From Macrotis lagotis (Eukaryota; Chordata; Mammalia; Peramelemorphia; Peramelidae), in the NCBI RefSeq assembly GCF_037893015.1, contig NC_133662.1, forward strand, positions 273,127,444-273,191,443: 64,000 bases of DNA, written 5' to 3'. The notes beneath the pieces were generated by a model. The model was not told the origin of the DNA, did no database searches, and saw only the letters and a list, made by a program, of their open reading frames with translations. The position numbers and the translations under genes are program-made. Shown one piece after another: positions 23,965-35,880 of the stretch (position 1 is the stretch's first letter; each line of letters starts with the position of its first letter).

Positions 23965-23984
23965 TGAGAGTGAGAGAGAGACCA

Positions 23985-24065
<81 letters not shown>

Positions 24066-24350
24066 AGAAAGAGAAGTAGGGAGAGGGGGAGGGGGAGGGA
24101 CAATAAGAGAGACAAAAAGTGATAGAGAAAGAGAAAGAGACACAGAGATAGAAATAGGGAGAACCAGACTGAGAGTGAGACAGAGAATCTCATGACAGAG
24201 AGAAAGAAAAATGGAGAGGGAGTGGGAAAGAGAAGAGACAGGAGAGACAGAGGGGAATGGAGGGAAGGAAGTAGAGACTGAGAGAATGACAGAATCAGAA
24301 AGATGGGGAGGGAGAGCTCGAGAGGAAGAGGCAGAATGGATGGGGAAGAG
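23965..24350. repeat. GA-rich tract with pure (GA)n core
   Basis: A pure GA run at about 23988-24061 within a longer imperfect purine tract. Long open frames here are low-complexity artefacts. Confidence 0.9.
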
Positions 24351-24420
24351 AGATGATGGGGTCTACTGTACCCGGAAATCCCCTTCAGTAGAATATTCAA
24401 GGTTTTTATCACATTAAAGA

Positions 24421-24808
24421 ATCCAGTTTAATATCTAAAATATTAAAGAAATGAGCTGGGACCTCCAGATTGATTATAGCAGATTAATAATCCAAGTGGG
24501 ATACACACAGCAGAGTAGTCTGGAGTGGTCACAAGATGACAATCATGGATCCCTGAAAAGACCTCCCCCAAATTCCCTTTGTAATTACAGCAAACAGACA
24601 AAGGCAAGAGGAGCTGCAAAGTATGTCCATTCAGATTGGCTGATATGTCTGGGTTTCTTCTACCCAGAAACCCGTATACTACATCTAGGTTTCTTTGGGT
24701 AAAACCTGTGTTTACAAAGTCTAATACTGGCCAAGCTCTGGTTATGATGCCTTCCTTTGGCTTACAGTAACCTTGGTTTACATTATTTAGTGGGTTACTC
24801 ATTATTAT

Positions 24809-24845
<37 letters not shown>

Positions 24846-24960
24846 TGTGGCTTTCACTGATAGAACTTTTGCAGGGAACCCACGGCATAAGTTGCACTGC
24901 TTAAAGGGTTCCACACTATTATGGCTTTAACAACTTAATGAATCAATAATCCATGTTTTC
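24421..24960. repeat. Unidentified 540-bp element, copy 1
   Basis: Present only in the three young units (also at 32409 and 40317) and absent from the units at 14, 47 and 57 kb. It contains a (TTA)n run (24801-24844). A minus-strand open frame of 119 aa at 24443-24802 is largely shared with copy 2 (124 aa) but shortened in copy 3. I do not recognise the protein. It may be a solo repeat such as an LTR or unclassified DNA. Confidence 0.6.
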
Positions 24961-25129
24961 AATCAACCAGAGCTCCACAGGTCACAGTCACAACTAGACC
25001 AACTGCCCTGGTGAGAAGAGACTCTAAATCTTTGTCTCAATAGTCCCAGGGAGGAGAGAGTGGGTGGTGTGAGGAGTGTTTGGGGGAAGAACAGGGAACG
25101 AAGAGGGAGTCCCAATTTACAACATCCAG

Positions 25130-25265
25130 AAATGCAGACACACAGACACACACAAATGCTTGGACACACACATCCACATATGCTTATAATCATACAGGCA
25201 TATACTACATACAAACACTCAGAATACAAACATACAGATACACATACACCCACATCTCTACCCCC
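25130..25265. repeat. CA-rich tract
   Basis: Degenerate 'acacacaga'/'catacagata' tract, counterpart of 14260-14440. Confidence 0.8.
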
Positions 25266-25905
25266 AACATGAGAAACCTGGGGAGGAGTTTGGTTCTTTG
25301 CCTCCCTGCCCTCCCCCGGGGGGCTCAGAGGCTAAAGAAAACCTTCAGTGTTCATTAGCAAAATCCCTTGCTGGTGCCCATGGGTCTATTGCAACCCTCT
25401 TGGACCATGACATCTTCTCAGAAAATATGTGGGAAACTCCTTCCTTCCCCTCCGTGCCTCAGGTCACCCACTGGATCACCAGGCTTCAGAAAAAAAAGAG
25501 AAGAACCAAGTGATTTTTAGAAGTGTCTCCAAGGGACTTTATTATTGCTTGGTTTTTGGGAGGTTACTGGGGTGGATGAAGTTGGAGCGTCTCCATGGCG
25601 AGGAGGGGCACCGAGGAAAGCCAGGCCCTTGTATGTCAGGATTTCCCTGGAGGGAGATATGGAAAGTTTCCTGTGGGAATGGGGGCTGGTGTTTCACAGT
25701 GGAGACCAGGGGGAATGATGAGACCCAAGTGGTTTCTAACAACAGTGACTTAGCCCAGGTCTCCTGACTGATGAGGCAGAACAGAACCAACTCCAAACTG
25801 TGTGATGTGAGGATGGCCTTGCTCAGTGGCAGATGGCTGTGAACCAAGTGATGTGAGAAGGAGATTCTTCCATGATCCTCTCAAGTAAACTGGGCAAAGA
25901 TGTGC

Positions 25906-26367
25906 TCAGCAGCAGGATGGGGTACAGGAAGATCCACAGAGCAGGGAGTTACAGGAGGCTGGCTGGCAGCAGGAGGCCTGGCAGGAGGGCACACCACACA
26001 CCACTGGCTTGCAGCACATGGACACACACAGGGCAGGTTTGCAGCAGACTGGAACACAGCAGGAAGACTGGCAGGGGCTGGACACACAACAGGGGCATGG
26101 GCAGGGGCTGGATACACAGCAGGCAGGGCTACAGGGACCAGCCTGGCAGCATGGGGATGAGCAGGAGTTGCCACCAGAACAACATGGAGAGCAGCTGCCA
26201 CCCCCACAGGCTGGCTGGCAGCTGGTCACCACAGGACAAACTGGGCGGCAGAGCAGGGCGACACAGGAGGACGGGTGGCAACATGGACGAACACAGCAGA
26301 TGGGCTTGCAGCAGACTGGCACCGAGCACGTTGACTGGCAGCCAGTGGAGCAGCTGGTGTGGCACAT
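25906..26367 (-). CDS. KRTAP12: KRTAP12-like keratin-associated protein
   Basis: 153 aa, single exon. MCHTSCSTGCQSTC at the N-terminus, SCTPSCC at the C-terminus; cysteine is close to 30% of residues. It carries the decapeptide CPCPCCVSSP missing from the 15.5-kb copy. It differs from the 33.9-kb copy at only three residues (His31 for Arg, then Ser and Cys for Arg and Ser in the decapeptide region). TATA box at 26450-26457 (83-90 bp upstream), AATAAA at 25538-25543. It lies in young unit 1. Intact frame and promoter suggest a working gene. Confidence 0.94.
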   Translation of the reverse strand: MCHTSCSTGCQSTCSVPVCCKPICCVRPCCHPSSCVALLCRPVCPVVTSCQPACGGGSCSPCCSGGNSCSSPCCQAGPCSPACCVSSPCPCPCCVSSPCQSSCCVPVCCKPALCVSMCCKPVVCGVPSCQASCCQPASCNSLLCGSSCTPSCC

Positions 26368-26447
26368 GGTGTCTGGGATGGGTGGTTCCTTTGGGAGGGG
26401 AGGAGAGGAGGAGAGGTGGCCTTTGACAGCTCCTTTCCCCTGAGCAA

Positions 26448-26459
26448 GGCTTTTATACC
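26448..26459 (-). promoter_or_regulatory. KRTAP12 TATA box
   Basis: TATAAAAG on the minus strand (26450-26457). Confidence 0.65.
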
Positions 26460-26579
26460 CCTCTGTCCAGTGTGCATGTGTTTGTCTACCTCAACAATTA
26501 GGGGACGTTTTCTTTCTTGTTTCCTAATCCTCCCTCCCACAAACAGCTTGTTCTGCTTCTCTATAGGTCCCTGTTAGTG

Positions 26580-27262
26580 ACTCTTAGACCCTCCAAAGTT
26601 TTCCTTGAAAGGTTGAGAATAATTGGGATCTTCTGGCTGCTTGTTTAATGCTGTCTCCACATTCATTCCTCCTTCTTCCTTCTAAGTGAAACCCAAGGCT
26701 TTAGGGTGAGGCTTCAAGCAGGAAGCCCTGACCTTCCTGGTCTCGTGGTGATTCTTGGTCTTTCCACAACCATGGGGACCCCAATATTTATTGAACATTC
26801 ATTCCACAACAAGGAAAGAGGAGCTTGGTCTTCCAGGCTGGGGGTTTGTTGATCATTGAAGTTCCAGGGAGGGATCAGAAGTGCTAATGAGTGAGGATTT
26901 CTAGTGCTCCCCTCTGTGGTCCTGATGCTCCAGACTAACAGAAGATAATGCTGACATCTCTGCTCCTGTTACAATGCCCCAGGCCTTCTGACCTCCTCCT
27001 CCTCCTCTGTTTCTGCACACTGAGGACTCCTTTGGAACTTGTCTGTGGGTGAGATGTCAGGAGCTCATAATCAGCCCCAGTGTGGTTGGGGACTTTATTG
27101 TCCTAGTGCTGCTGAGAGTGCATTGGTTGGACTCTGGTTGAGTGGAGGGTCCTGGAGGCTGCTTGGATGCTGAGCCCTCAGAGCCTGTGTTCCAAGTGTG
27201 CTCCCATGTGCTATGCCTGCTCTGGTGTGAGTCAGGTCCTCCTCTGTGATCATTCTTCTGTT
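26580..27262. repeat. KRTAP12 upstream flank and recurrent segment, copy 4
   Basis: A flank shared with the other KRTAP12 loci, then from about 26990 the recurrent KRTAP10 downstream segment including 'gactttattgtcctag'. A minus-strand AATAAA at about 27112 is the next possible poly(A) signal for the readthrough gene at 28.3 kb. Confidence 0.55.
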
Positions 27263-27935
27263 GAATGTAATTTTAGTTCATTTTTTCAAATGCATGCCAT
27301 GATAGTTTTCAACATTCATCTTTTTTCCAGTTTTTGAATTTTTTTCTGTCTCATTCCCTTCCCTCCCTGCTTATCCTGACAGTAAATAATCTGATGTAGG
27401 CCACACGTGTGCATTCATGTTTAACATATTTCTATATTAGTCATGTGTGAATGAAGAATCAGAACTAAAGTTGGAAAAACTATGAGGAAAATAAAAGTAC
27501 ATGAAACAAGTTTTACAAAGCAAAAATAGGCTGTTTTGGTCTGCATTCAGACTCCATCATTTTTTCACTGGATATGAATGCCATTTTGCTTCACAGGTCT
27601 CTTAGAATAATCCTTGGCCACTAAACCTCTGCGAGGAGCTAGGTCTGTCATAAGTGATCATCACACTGTGATGCTGGCAATTCTACAGTGTTTTGGTTTT
27701 GCTCACTTCACTCAATACCAGTCAGTTCATGCAAAATTTTTGAGCCATTTGTGAAGTATGTGACCCATGTTGTCTTGGAGAACTCTAATATCTTATGGCA
27801 TTCGTATAGCACGGTTATATAAACCATTCCTCACTTGATGGATATCCCAATATCCCATCATTTTCCAATTCTTTGCCCCTACAAAAAGAGCCATTTTAAA
27901 TATTATGGTCCACCACATGGCCCTACAGCCAGGGT
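27263..27935 (-). mobile_element. L1 3'-UTR fragment splitting the recurrent segment
   Basis: Antisense L1 3' UTR ('atagttttcaacattcatc', 'catatttctatattagtca', 'ttttcactggatatgaatgc'). The same insertion is present at 35.23, 43.12 and 49.80 kb, so it predates those duplications. Confidence 0.7.
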
Positions 27936-28251
27936 CTCCTGCGTCCAGACTTGGAGGAATAAATAGACATCCCAACCCAGAGAACATTTCTCTTTGTTCT
28001 CCTCATCTCACTTTCCTGTGTAGTGGTGGCACTCTGAGGCTCCAGAGCAGGTGCTGTGAGTGAGTGTTTTGGGCATCCTGCCCTTGAACTAATAAAGCAG
28101 GGGAAGAGCATTGTTGCTAAGTGGTCAGGCTGATGGGCTTGCATGTGGCACAGTGTGGTTTGGAGAGAGATATGTCTGGACTTGGGTCAGTTCAAGGGTG
28201 GAGAAGTGCATGTGTGTGTGTATATGGAGTGCTGGTCATTCAATGATTAGC

Positions 28252-29451
28252 TCACGTAGTCTTCAGCTTCCCCCCTGCCCCCCGGTGTGATGGGTCCAGG
28301 ATGGGCAAAAAGATCAAGTGAGAGTCCAAGAAGATGAGTTGATGCAGTTTATTGTTAGGTGAGTCCCTGCATGGGGCTATCCCTGCACACTTTGACCCTA
28401 GAGAGAGAGACTGAGATCTGGTGGCAGTGCCAGGAGGGTACATTTGAGCTGGGGGTGTGTGGAAGCAGGAGCCATGGCCAGGTTCAGCTAAGGTTTTCAG
28501 GAACTTCACGGGAGACCCAGGCCTTGGGTGTTGGAGGTTGGTGGACAGACCATCTTCCAGGGTGATTTTTGGCCAGTTGTTTAGACTGGAGTTGTGGATG
28601 GACCCAGGAGGCCAGCAGATAGGTTGGTGGGGTTTGAGAAGAACAAGTGGACAGTGGTCAGCAGGAAGACTTTTGGCCAGAGGAGGTTTGCAAGCGGGTT
28701 TGCAGCAGACAGGCCGGCAGAGGAGGGACACACTGGAGGTGGGGCGGCAGCAGGCGGTGGCCGGACAGCAGGACGGGGCGCAGCAGCAAGAGGAGGAGGA
28801 CGTGGTGGTGCAGCAAGAGGGCTTGCTGGAGAGGGGCACGCAGCAGGGGGCCGGACTGCACACAGGCTGGCAGAGAAAGGAGATGCAGGAGGCTGGTTGG
28901 CAGCAGCTGGGCTGGCAGCAGCTGGAGGGCGGACAACATTCTGTGGTCACACAGCAGCTGGGCTTGCAGCACACGGGCAGGGCCAGGCAGCAGCTGGGCT
29001 GGCAGCAGAGAGGGGTGCAGCAGCAGGACTGCACCGCACAGGGAGAGGCAGCACAGCTGGGGGCTTGGCAGCAGGACTGCTGGCAGCAGGAAGACGCACA
29101 GCCAGAGGGCTGGCAGCAAGACTGCTGGCAGCAGGCTGGTGAACAGGAGGAGGTGCAGGTGGCCTGGCAGGGGCTGGGTCCACAGGTTGACTGGCAGGAG
29201 ATGGGCAGGCAGCAGACTGGGCGGCACATGAGGGTCAGGCAGGAGGCCTGTGGGCAGCAGGGTGCCTGGCAGCAGGAGACCTCGCAGCAGCTGGGTTCAC
29301 AGCAGCTCTCTGGGCAGTTGTCCAGCTGCCAGGATGAGCCCATGTAGGAACCTGGCAGACAGATGTTGGTATTGCAGCTCACATCACTGGAGCAGAGCGA
29401 GGTGGCTGAGGCTGTGGGCATGCAGGGTCTGGAAAAGCAGTTGCCTGCCAT
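28252..29451 (-). CDS. KRTAP10: KRTAP10-like, frameshifted C-terminus, reads past its poly(A) signal
   Basis: The first 254 residues are an ordinary KRTAP10: [61 protein letters not shown], and [19 protein letters not shown]. Near 28687-28700 a net 4-bp deletion relative to the 36.6-kb copy shifts the frame. Instead of a tail like [11 protein letters not shown], the frame runs 145 further residues through the former 3' UTR ([13 protein letters not shown]...). The conserved AATAAA lies at 28348-28353, before the stop at 28252-28254, so a normally cleaved mRNA would lack an in-frame stop. TATA-like GA-ATATAAG at 29528-29535. It could be a recent pseudogene, or it could use a more distant poly(A) site. 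The KAP part itself is undamaged. Confidence 0.8.
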   Translation of the reverse strand: MAGNCFSRPCMPTASATSLCSSDVSCNTNICLPGSYMGSSWQLDNCPESCCEPSCCEVSCCQAPCCPQASCLTLMCRPVCCLPISCQSTCGPSPCQATCTSSCSPACCQQSCCQPSGCASSCCQQSCCQAPSCAASPCAVQSCCCTPLCCQPSCCLALPVCCKPSCCVTTECCPPSSCCQPSCCQPASCISFLCQPVCSPAPCCVPLSSKPSCCTTTSSSSCCCAPSCCPATACCRPTSSVSLLCRPVCCKPACKPPLAKSLPADHCPLVLLKPHQPICWPPGSIHNSSLNNWPKITLEDGLSTNLQHPRPGSPVKFLKTLAEPGHGSCFHTPPAQMYPPGTATRSQSLSLGSKCAGIAPCRDSPNNKLHQLIFLDSHLIFLPILDPSHRGAGGKLKTT

Positions 29452-29525
29452 GGTGGGAGCAGCTGTATGTGTGCGAGTGTAAGCGAAAGTATGGGACTGG
29501 GGTGAACTTGGCTCAGTCTGTTGAG

Positions 29526-29662
29526 CTCTTATATTCCTCTGCCAGGAGAATGTGACAAGGGGAGCCCAAGCCTTCTTCCTTGTTGTTGTGTCGGGCTACT
29601 TTCCTCAGAGCCCATCATTAGGTGAGGGTGTCATTGTCCATGAGATGACCAATGACCATAAA
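29526..29662 (-). promoter_or_regulatory. KRTAP10 promoter (variant)
   Basis: AATATAAG at 29528-29535 (A in place of G before the TATA core) and TTTATGGT at 29655-29662, which departs from the HOXC13-type consensus at the last base. Confidence 0.5.
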
Positions 29663-30449
29663 CATCCGCCATTGGGTTTCCATCTGTACCCTTTAGCAAC
29701 CATTTCTGAGGGTCTTGCTCCTCGCAGATACAGGGCTGAGGCCTGAGCATCTCAGGCAGAAGGGAAACAGATCAGAGAAGTTATCTGAACAGAGCTAAGG
29801 TGTTGCAGAAAGACATCAGAGACAGAGAGTGCTGACGAGTTGGACCAGGGAACCTTCTTGTACAAGGTCCAACTTGGAGCTGGGAGAAAATGGGGGAGGA
29901 GCCTTCTGAGCCTTCCCTGCTTCTTGGGGAGACAGGGAGCTTCCTGTTGGGCCACCAGGAGGGTGATACGGCCAGAGGAACCTGTGACATTATGCAGCAA
30001 TGGCCAGGAGATCTGGGGAGCAGGGGGAGGGATTGGACAGGAGTGGGACTGGTCAACAGCAATGTATTTTGTGTTCTGTTTGACAGCAGGTCCTTGGGCC
30101 ATTAGTGCAATCAGACCTGATATTTTGGATCATCATGTGGCTACTTTGACAAACAAGGAACCAAAAAAGTGACCCTTGCCAAGTCAAGAGCCAAGAACCA
30201 GTTTAAAATGTATGGGGAGGGGGTACAAACAAGAAAAGGAATTAGACATAGCATAGAGTTGGCAGTGTCCCATTTTAAACCCTGTTTATATTCAATCCAG
30301 TGTGATGCTGAGGGATGTGTTAGAGGTCACATTTCTCTTTGAATTCAAAATTCCTGATTGAGAACATGGAAAGTTGGTAGGCGAAATACTTTGCTGCTGC
30401 TAATGAAGTTATCAGGGCTGTTGGAATATATGAATGTAGAGAAAATAAT

Positions 30450-30493
<44 letters not shown>

Positions 30494-30814
30494 CAGAAAG
30501 ACAGAGAGAGACAGAGAGAGGGAGAGATTGATTTAAAAAGACAGTGAGAGAGATAGAAGAAACAGAAATGGAGACCAAGAAGAAAAAGAGAACCAGAGAG
30601 AAAAAAGTCAGAACTAGCAACAATGAGAGAGACAGAAACTGAGACCAAGAGAGACTGAGTTTTTCATTTTTAAAGACACTTTCAAGACATTTATTACAAT
30701 GACTGAGGACATACTTTAATGGGCACCCAGCCTCAAAAAAATGTGAGAATTAAAATGAAATAATATTTAGGTCCAGAAAGGCATTTAGCTATCTGAGGAA
30801 CATTGGAAAAGTCA
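29663..30814. repeat. KRTAP10 upstream flank with GA tract, near-identical to 37.6-38.75 kb
   Basis: Nearly base-for-base equal to unit 2 over long stretches. It contains a GA tract at about 30449-30660. No gene. The matching 116-aa open frames differ by one residue but have no recognisable family, so they reflect recent copying. Confidence 0.75.
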
Positions 30815-31770
30815 CTATTTTTTTAAATTTCATTTTCCAGTTACATGTTATGAAAGGTTTCATCATTCATCTACATGCATATTTTTGAGTTACATAATTT
30901 TATTCCACCCTCCTTTCTCATTCGCTCCCCTAAACAACAAACCATTTGGTGAACATTTTAAATGTGCATTTGTGTTTAACATGTTTACATATTAGTCATT
31001 TTCTGTATGAGGAATTAGAATTATGGGAAAAGAAAGGAAACCATAGGAAAGAAAGGAAAAAACAGAAGAGAAAAATTTAAAATCTGAACATCGTGTTTAT
31101 TCAGATTTTATAGTTTGGTTCTGTCTATTTCTGTCTCTCGCTGTCTCTCTTTCTGTGGCTATCAATGTGGATGTGGATTGTGATGTCCATAGTCGGTCTT
31201 CCAGGGTTGTCCATGATCTCTGAACTGCCAACAGAAACTGCATCCATAAAGGCTGATCATCTCACAATGTTGTTCTTGTGCACAATGTTCTCTTGGTTCT
31301 GCTCCCTTCACTCAGCATCACATCCAGTCATTCCAGGCTTCTCTGGAGTCTGACCATTCAAGGATTCTTATTGAGCAATGGTCCTCCATAACATTCATGT
31401 ACCACAACTTGTTCAGCCACTTTCCATTTTCTGGGCATCCCCTCATTTTCCAATTCTTTGCTACTACAAATAGAGCTGCTATAAAATTTTAGAATATGTG
31501 ATACGTTCCCTATTTTTTATGATTTCCTCTGGACCTCATATTGGTAATGCTGGGTGAAAGGATATGGTCAGTTTTATTGTTCTTTGAGTATAGTTCCATC
31601 TTGCTCTCTAGAATGCTTGCATGAATGCATAACTCCACCAACATTAATGTCCCTGTCCTCGCACAACTTGTACAATATTGATCGTTTTCGCTTTTTGTCA
31701 TCTTAGTCAATCTGACAAATATGAGTTGGAACCTCATAGTTGTTTTAATTTGCATTAAAAGGCATTTAAG
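30815..31770 (-). mobile_element. L1 3' fragment
   Basis: Antisense L1 3' UTR and degraded ORF2 end (IKTTMRFQL... at 31510-31809). A shared copy lies at 38.75-39.70 kb. Confidence 0.7.
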
Positions 31771-31784
31771 ATGCATTTCAGAAA

Positions 31785-31934
31785 TTGAGAGACACAGACA
31801 CACACCCAAACAGAGAGACAGACAGAAACAGAGAGACAGAGAGAGGAGAAAGAGAGAGAGGACAGAGACAGAGACAGATAAATGGAGAGGAAGGGAGAGA
31901 TAGAGATAGAGAGATAAAGAGATAGAGACTCACC

Positions 31935-31994
<60 letters not shown>

Positions 31995-32124
31995 CAGAGA
32001 CTATCAAGACAGACAGACAGTAAAAGACAGAGTGACAGAAAGACGGAAAGAAGCAGACAGAGGGAGAGGTGGAGGGACAATGAGAGAGACAAAAAGAGAC
32101 ACAGAGATAGAAATAGGGAGAACC

Positions 32125-32175
<51 letters not shown>

Positions 32176-32340
32176 CTCATGACAGAGAGACAGAAAAATG
32201 GAGTGGGAGTGGGAGCAAGAAGAGACAGAAGGAGAGACAGAGGGAGAGAAGGCGAGAGACTGAGAGAGTGACAGTCAGAAAGATGGGGAGGGAGACCTAG
32301 AGAGGAAGAGTCAGAATTGATAGAGAAACTGCTAGAAGGA
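31785..32340. repeat. GA-rich tract
   Basis: Imperfect GA purine tract with pure runs near 31938-31988 and 32131-32172. Confidence 0.9.
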
Positions 32341-32408
32341 GAGATGATGGAGTCTGTTGTGCCTGGAAATGCCCTGTGGTAGCATATTCAATGTTTTATC
32401 ACATAAAA

Positions 32409-32797
32409 AATCCAGTTTAATATCTAAAATATTGAAGTAATAAACTGGGACCTCCAGATTGATTATAGCAGATTAATAATCCAAGTGGGATACCCACAGC
32501 AGAGTAGTCTGGAGTGGTCACAAGATGACAATCATGGATCCTTGAAAAGACCTCCCCCAAATTCCCTTTGTAATTACAGCAAACAGAAAAAGGCAAGAGC
32601 GGCTGCAAAGTATGTCCACTCAGATTGGCTGATATGTCTGGGTTTCTTCTACCCAGAAACCTATATATTACATCTAGGTTGCTTTGGGTAAAACCTGTGT
32701 TTATAAAGTCTAATACTGGCCAAGCTCTGGTTATGATGCCTTCCTTTGGCTTACAGTAACCTTGGTTTACATTATTTAGTGGGTTACTCATTATTAT

Positions 32798-32834
<37 letters not shown>

Positions 32835-32950
32835 TGTGGCTTTCACTGATAGAACTTTTGCAGGGAACCCACGGCATAAGTTGCACTGCTTAAAGGGTTC
32901 CACACTATTATGGCTTTAACAACTTAATGAATCAACAATCCATGTTTTCA
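32409..32950. repeat. Unidentified 540-bp element, copy 2
   Basis: Close copy of 24421-24960, including the (TTA)n run. Confidence 0.6.
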
Positions 32951-33119
32951 GTCAACCAGAGCTCCACAGGTCACAGTCACAACTAGACCAACTGCCCTGG
33001 TGAGAAGAGACTCTAAATCTTTGTCTCAATAGTCCCAGGGAGGAGAGAGTGGGTGGATGGTGTAAGGAGTGTTTGGGGGAAAAACAGGGAACGAAGAGGG
33101 AGTCCCAATGTACAACATC

Positions 33120-33255
33120 CAGAAATGCAGACACACAGACACACACAAATGCTTGGATACACACATCCACATATACTTGCAATCATATAGGCACATGCTA
33201 CATACACACACTCGGAATAAATACACATATAGATATACATACACCTACATCTCTA
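33120..33255. repeat. CA-rich tract
   Basis: Counterpart of 25130-25265. Confidence 0.8.
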
Positions 33256-33900
33256 CCCCTAACATGGAAAGCCTTGGGAGGAGTTTGCTTCTTTGCCCCC
33301 TGCCCTCTCCCTGGGGGGCTCTGAAGCTAAAGAAAACCTTCAGTGTTCATTAGCCAAATCCCTTGCTGGTGCCCATGGGTCTATTGCAACCCTCTTGGAC
33401 CATGACATCTTCTCAGAAAATATATGGGAAACTCCTTCCTTCCCCTCTGTGCCTCAGGTCACCCACTGGATCACCAGGCTTCAGAAAAAAAAGAGAGGAA
33501 CCAAGTGATTTTTAGAAGTGTCTCCAAGGGACTTTATTATTGCTTGGTTTTTGGGAGGTTACTGGGGTGGATGAACTTGGAGCGTCTCCATGGCGAGGAG
33601 GGGCACCGAGGAAAGCCAGGCCCTTGTATGTCAGGATTTCCCTGGAGGGAGATATGGAAAGTTTCCTGTGGGAATGGGGGCTGGTGTTTCACAGTGGAGA
33701 CCATGGGGAATGATGAGACCCAAGTGGTTTCTAACAACAGTGACTTAGCCCAGGTCTCCTGACTGATGAGGCAGAACAGAACCAACTCCAAACTGTGTGA
33801 TGTGAGGATGGCCTTGCTCAGTGGCAGATGGCTGTGAACCAAGTGATGTGAGAAGGAGATTCTTCCATGATCCTCTCAAGTAAACTGAGCAAAGATGCGC

Positions 33901-34362
33901 TCAGCAGCAGGATGGGGTACAGGAAGATCCACAGAGCAGGGAGTTACAGGAGGCTGGCTGGCAGCAGGAGGCCTGGCAGGAGGGCACACCACACACCACT
34001 GGCTTGCAGCACATGGACACACACAGGGCAGGTTTGCAGCAGACTGGAACACAGCAGGAAGACTGGCAGGGGCTGGACACACAACAGGGGGATGGGCAGG
34101 GCCTGGATACACAGCAGGCAGGGCTACAGGGACCAGCCTGGCAGCATGGGGATGAGCAGGAGTTGCCACCAGAACAACATGGAGAGCAGCTGCCACCTCC
34201 ACAGGCTGGCTGGCAGCTGGTCACCACAGGACATACTGGGCGGCAGAGCAGGGCGACACAGGAGGACGGGCGGCAACATGGACGAACACAGCAGATGGGC
34301 TTGCAGCAGACTGGCACCGAGCACGTTGACTGGCAGCCAGTGGAGCAGCTGGTGTGGCACAT
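33901..34362 (-). CDS. KRTAP12: KRTAP12-like keratin-associated protein
   Basis: 153 aa, single exon, the same architecture as the 25.9-kb copy. It differs by Arg31, and by Arg and Ser in CVSRPCPSPCC. TATA box at 34445-34452, AATAAA at 33533-33538. In the leader just upstream of the TATA box it shares 'ctatcacaacaa' and 'ggggatgtt' with the 48.5-kb copy, whereas the 25.9- and 41.8-kb copies share 'ctacctcaacaa' and 'ggggacgtt'. Intact. Confidence 0.94.
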   Translation of the reverse strand: MCHTSCSTGCQSTCSVPVCCKPICCVRPCCRPSSCVALLCRPVCPVVTSCQPACGGGSCSPCCSGGNSCSSPCCQAGPCSPACCVSRPCPSPCCVSSPCQSSCCVPVCCKPALCVSMCCKPVVCGVPSCQASCCQPASCNSLLCGSSCTPSCC

Positions 34363-34442
34363 GGTGTCTGGGATGGGTGGTTCCTTTGGGAGGGGAGGAG
34401 AGGAGGAGAGGTGGCCTTTGACAGCTCCTTTCCCCTGAGCAA

Positions 34443-34454
34443 GGCTTTTATACC
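34443..34454 (-). promoter_or_regulatory. KRTAP12 TATA box
   Basis: TATAAAAG on the minus strand (34445-34452). Confidence 0.65.
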
Positions 34455-34559
34455 CCTCTGTCCAGTGTGCATGTGTTTGTCTATCACAACAATTAGGGGA
34501 TGTTTTCTTTCTTGTTTCCTAATCCTCCCTCCCACAAACAGCTTGTTCTGCTTCTCTAT

Positions 34560-35229
34560 AGGTCCTTTTGTTAGTGACTCTTAGACTCTCTAATTGGGGT
34601 CTTCTGGAGGCTTGGTTAATGCCGTCTCCACATTTATTGTTCCTTCTTCCTTCTAAGTGAAACCCAGGGTTTTAGGATGAGGCTTCAAGCAGGAAGCCCT
34701 GAATTCCTGGTCTCATGGTGATTCTTGGTCTTTCCACAACCATGGGGACCTCAATATTTATTGAACATTCATTCCACAACAAGGAAAGAGGAGCTTGGTC
34801 TTCCAGGCTGGGGGTTTGTTGATCATTGAAGTTCCAGGGAGGGATCAGAAGTGCTAATGAGTGAGGATTTCTAGTGCTCCCCTCTGTGGTCCTGATGCTC
34901 CAGACTAACAGAAGATAATGCTGACATCTCTGCTCCTGTTACAATGCCCCAGGCCTTCTGACCTCCTCCTTCTCCTCTGTTTCTGCACACTGAGGACTCC
35001 TTTGGAACTTGTCTGTGGGTGAGATGTCACGAGCTCATAATCAGCCCCAGTGTGATTGGGGACTTTATTGTCCTAGTGCTGCTGAGAGTGCGTTGGTTGG
35101 ACTCTGGTTGAGTGGAGGGTCCTGGAGGCTGCTTGGATGCTGAGCCCTCAGAGCCTGTGTTCCAAGTGTGCTCCCATGTGCTATGCCTGCTCTGGTGTGA
35201 GTCAGGTCCTCCTCTGTGATCATTCTTCT
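34560..35229. repeat. KRTAP12 upstream flank and recurrent segment, copy 5
   Basis: As at 26580, but with a deletion ('actctctaattgggg') that removes about 35 bp present at 26.6 and 49.14 kb. The same deletion is present at 42.48 kb. Confidence 0.6.
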
Positions 35230-35880
35230 GTTGAATGTAATTTTAGTTCATTTTTTCAGTTGCCTGCCATGATAGTTTTCAACATTCATCTTTTTTGCCA
35301 GTTTTTGAATTCTGTATTTTTCTGTCTCATTCCCTTCCCTCCTTGCTTACCCTGACAGTAAATAATCTGATGTAGGCCACACGTGTGCATTCATGTTTAA
35401 CATATTTCTATATTAGTCATGTGTGAAAGAAGAATCAGAAGTGAAGGTGGAAAACCTATGAGGAAAAGGAAAATACATGAAACAAGTTTTACAAAAGGAA
35501 AATAGGATGTTTTGGTCTGCATTTGGACTCTGTCATTTTTTCACTGGATATGAATGCCATTTTGCTTCACAGGTCTCCTAGAATAATCCTTGGCCACTAA
35601 ACCTCTGCGAGGAGCTAGGTCCATCATAAGTGATCATCACACTGTGATGCTGGCAATTCTACAGTGTTCTGGTTCTGCTCACTTCACCCAGTACCTGCCA
35701 GTTTATGCAAATCTTTCGAGCCTTTTGTGTAGTATGTGACCCATGATTTCTTGGAGAACCGTAATATCCCATGTCATTCATATAGCACTGTTATCTAAGC
35801 TATTCCCCACTTGATGGATATTCCATCATTTTCCAATTCTTTGACCCTACTAAAAGAGCCACCATAAATATTTTGGTCCA
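35230..35880 (-). mobile_element. L1 3'-UTR fragment
   Basis: Duplicate of the fragment at 27263. Confidence 0.7.

Larger units (their letters stand above)
24421..32408. repeat. Tandem segmental duplication, unit 1 (about 8.0 kb)
   Basis: Starts at 'atccagtttaatatctaaaa' and includes the KRTAP12 at 25.9 kb and the KRTAP10 at 28.3 kb. The same order and landmarks recur 7,988 bp and then 7,908 bp further on. The chosen boundary is arbitrary, because units are head to tail. Confidence 0.85.

Noticed and set aside
23876-24412. Ser/Leu-rich 178-aa frame
   Set aside because: A translation of the (GA)n/(TC)n tract; low complexity only.
24421-24960. Calling the 540-bp element a retroviral solo LTR
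   Set aside because: No convincing terminal motif pair or target-site duplication could be read by eye, so it is left unidentified.
25542-25847. 101-aa frame shared by 25.5 and 33.5 kb
   Set aside because: It lies in the KRTAP12 3' UTR of two almost identical units and is not open in the more diverged copies.
29752-30102. 116-aa frame nearly identical to that at 37708-38058
   Set aside because: The conservation is explained by near-identity of the whole 2-kb block. No family features, and it lies in KRTAP10 upstream flank.
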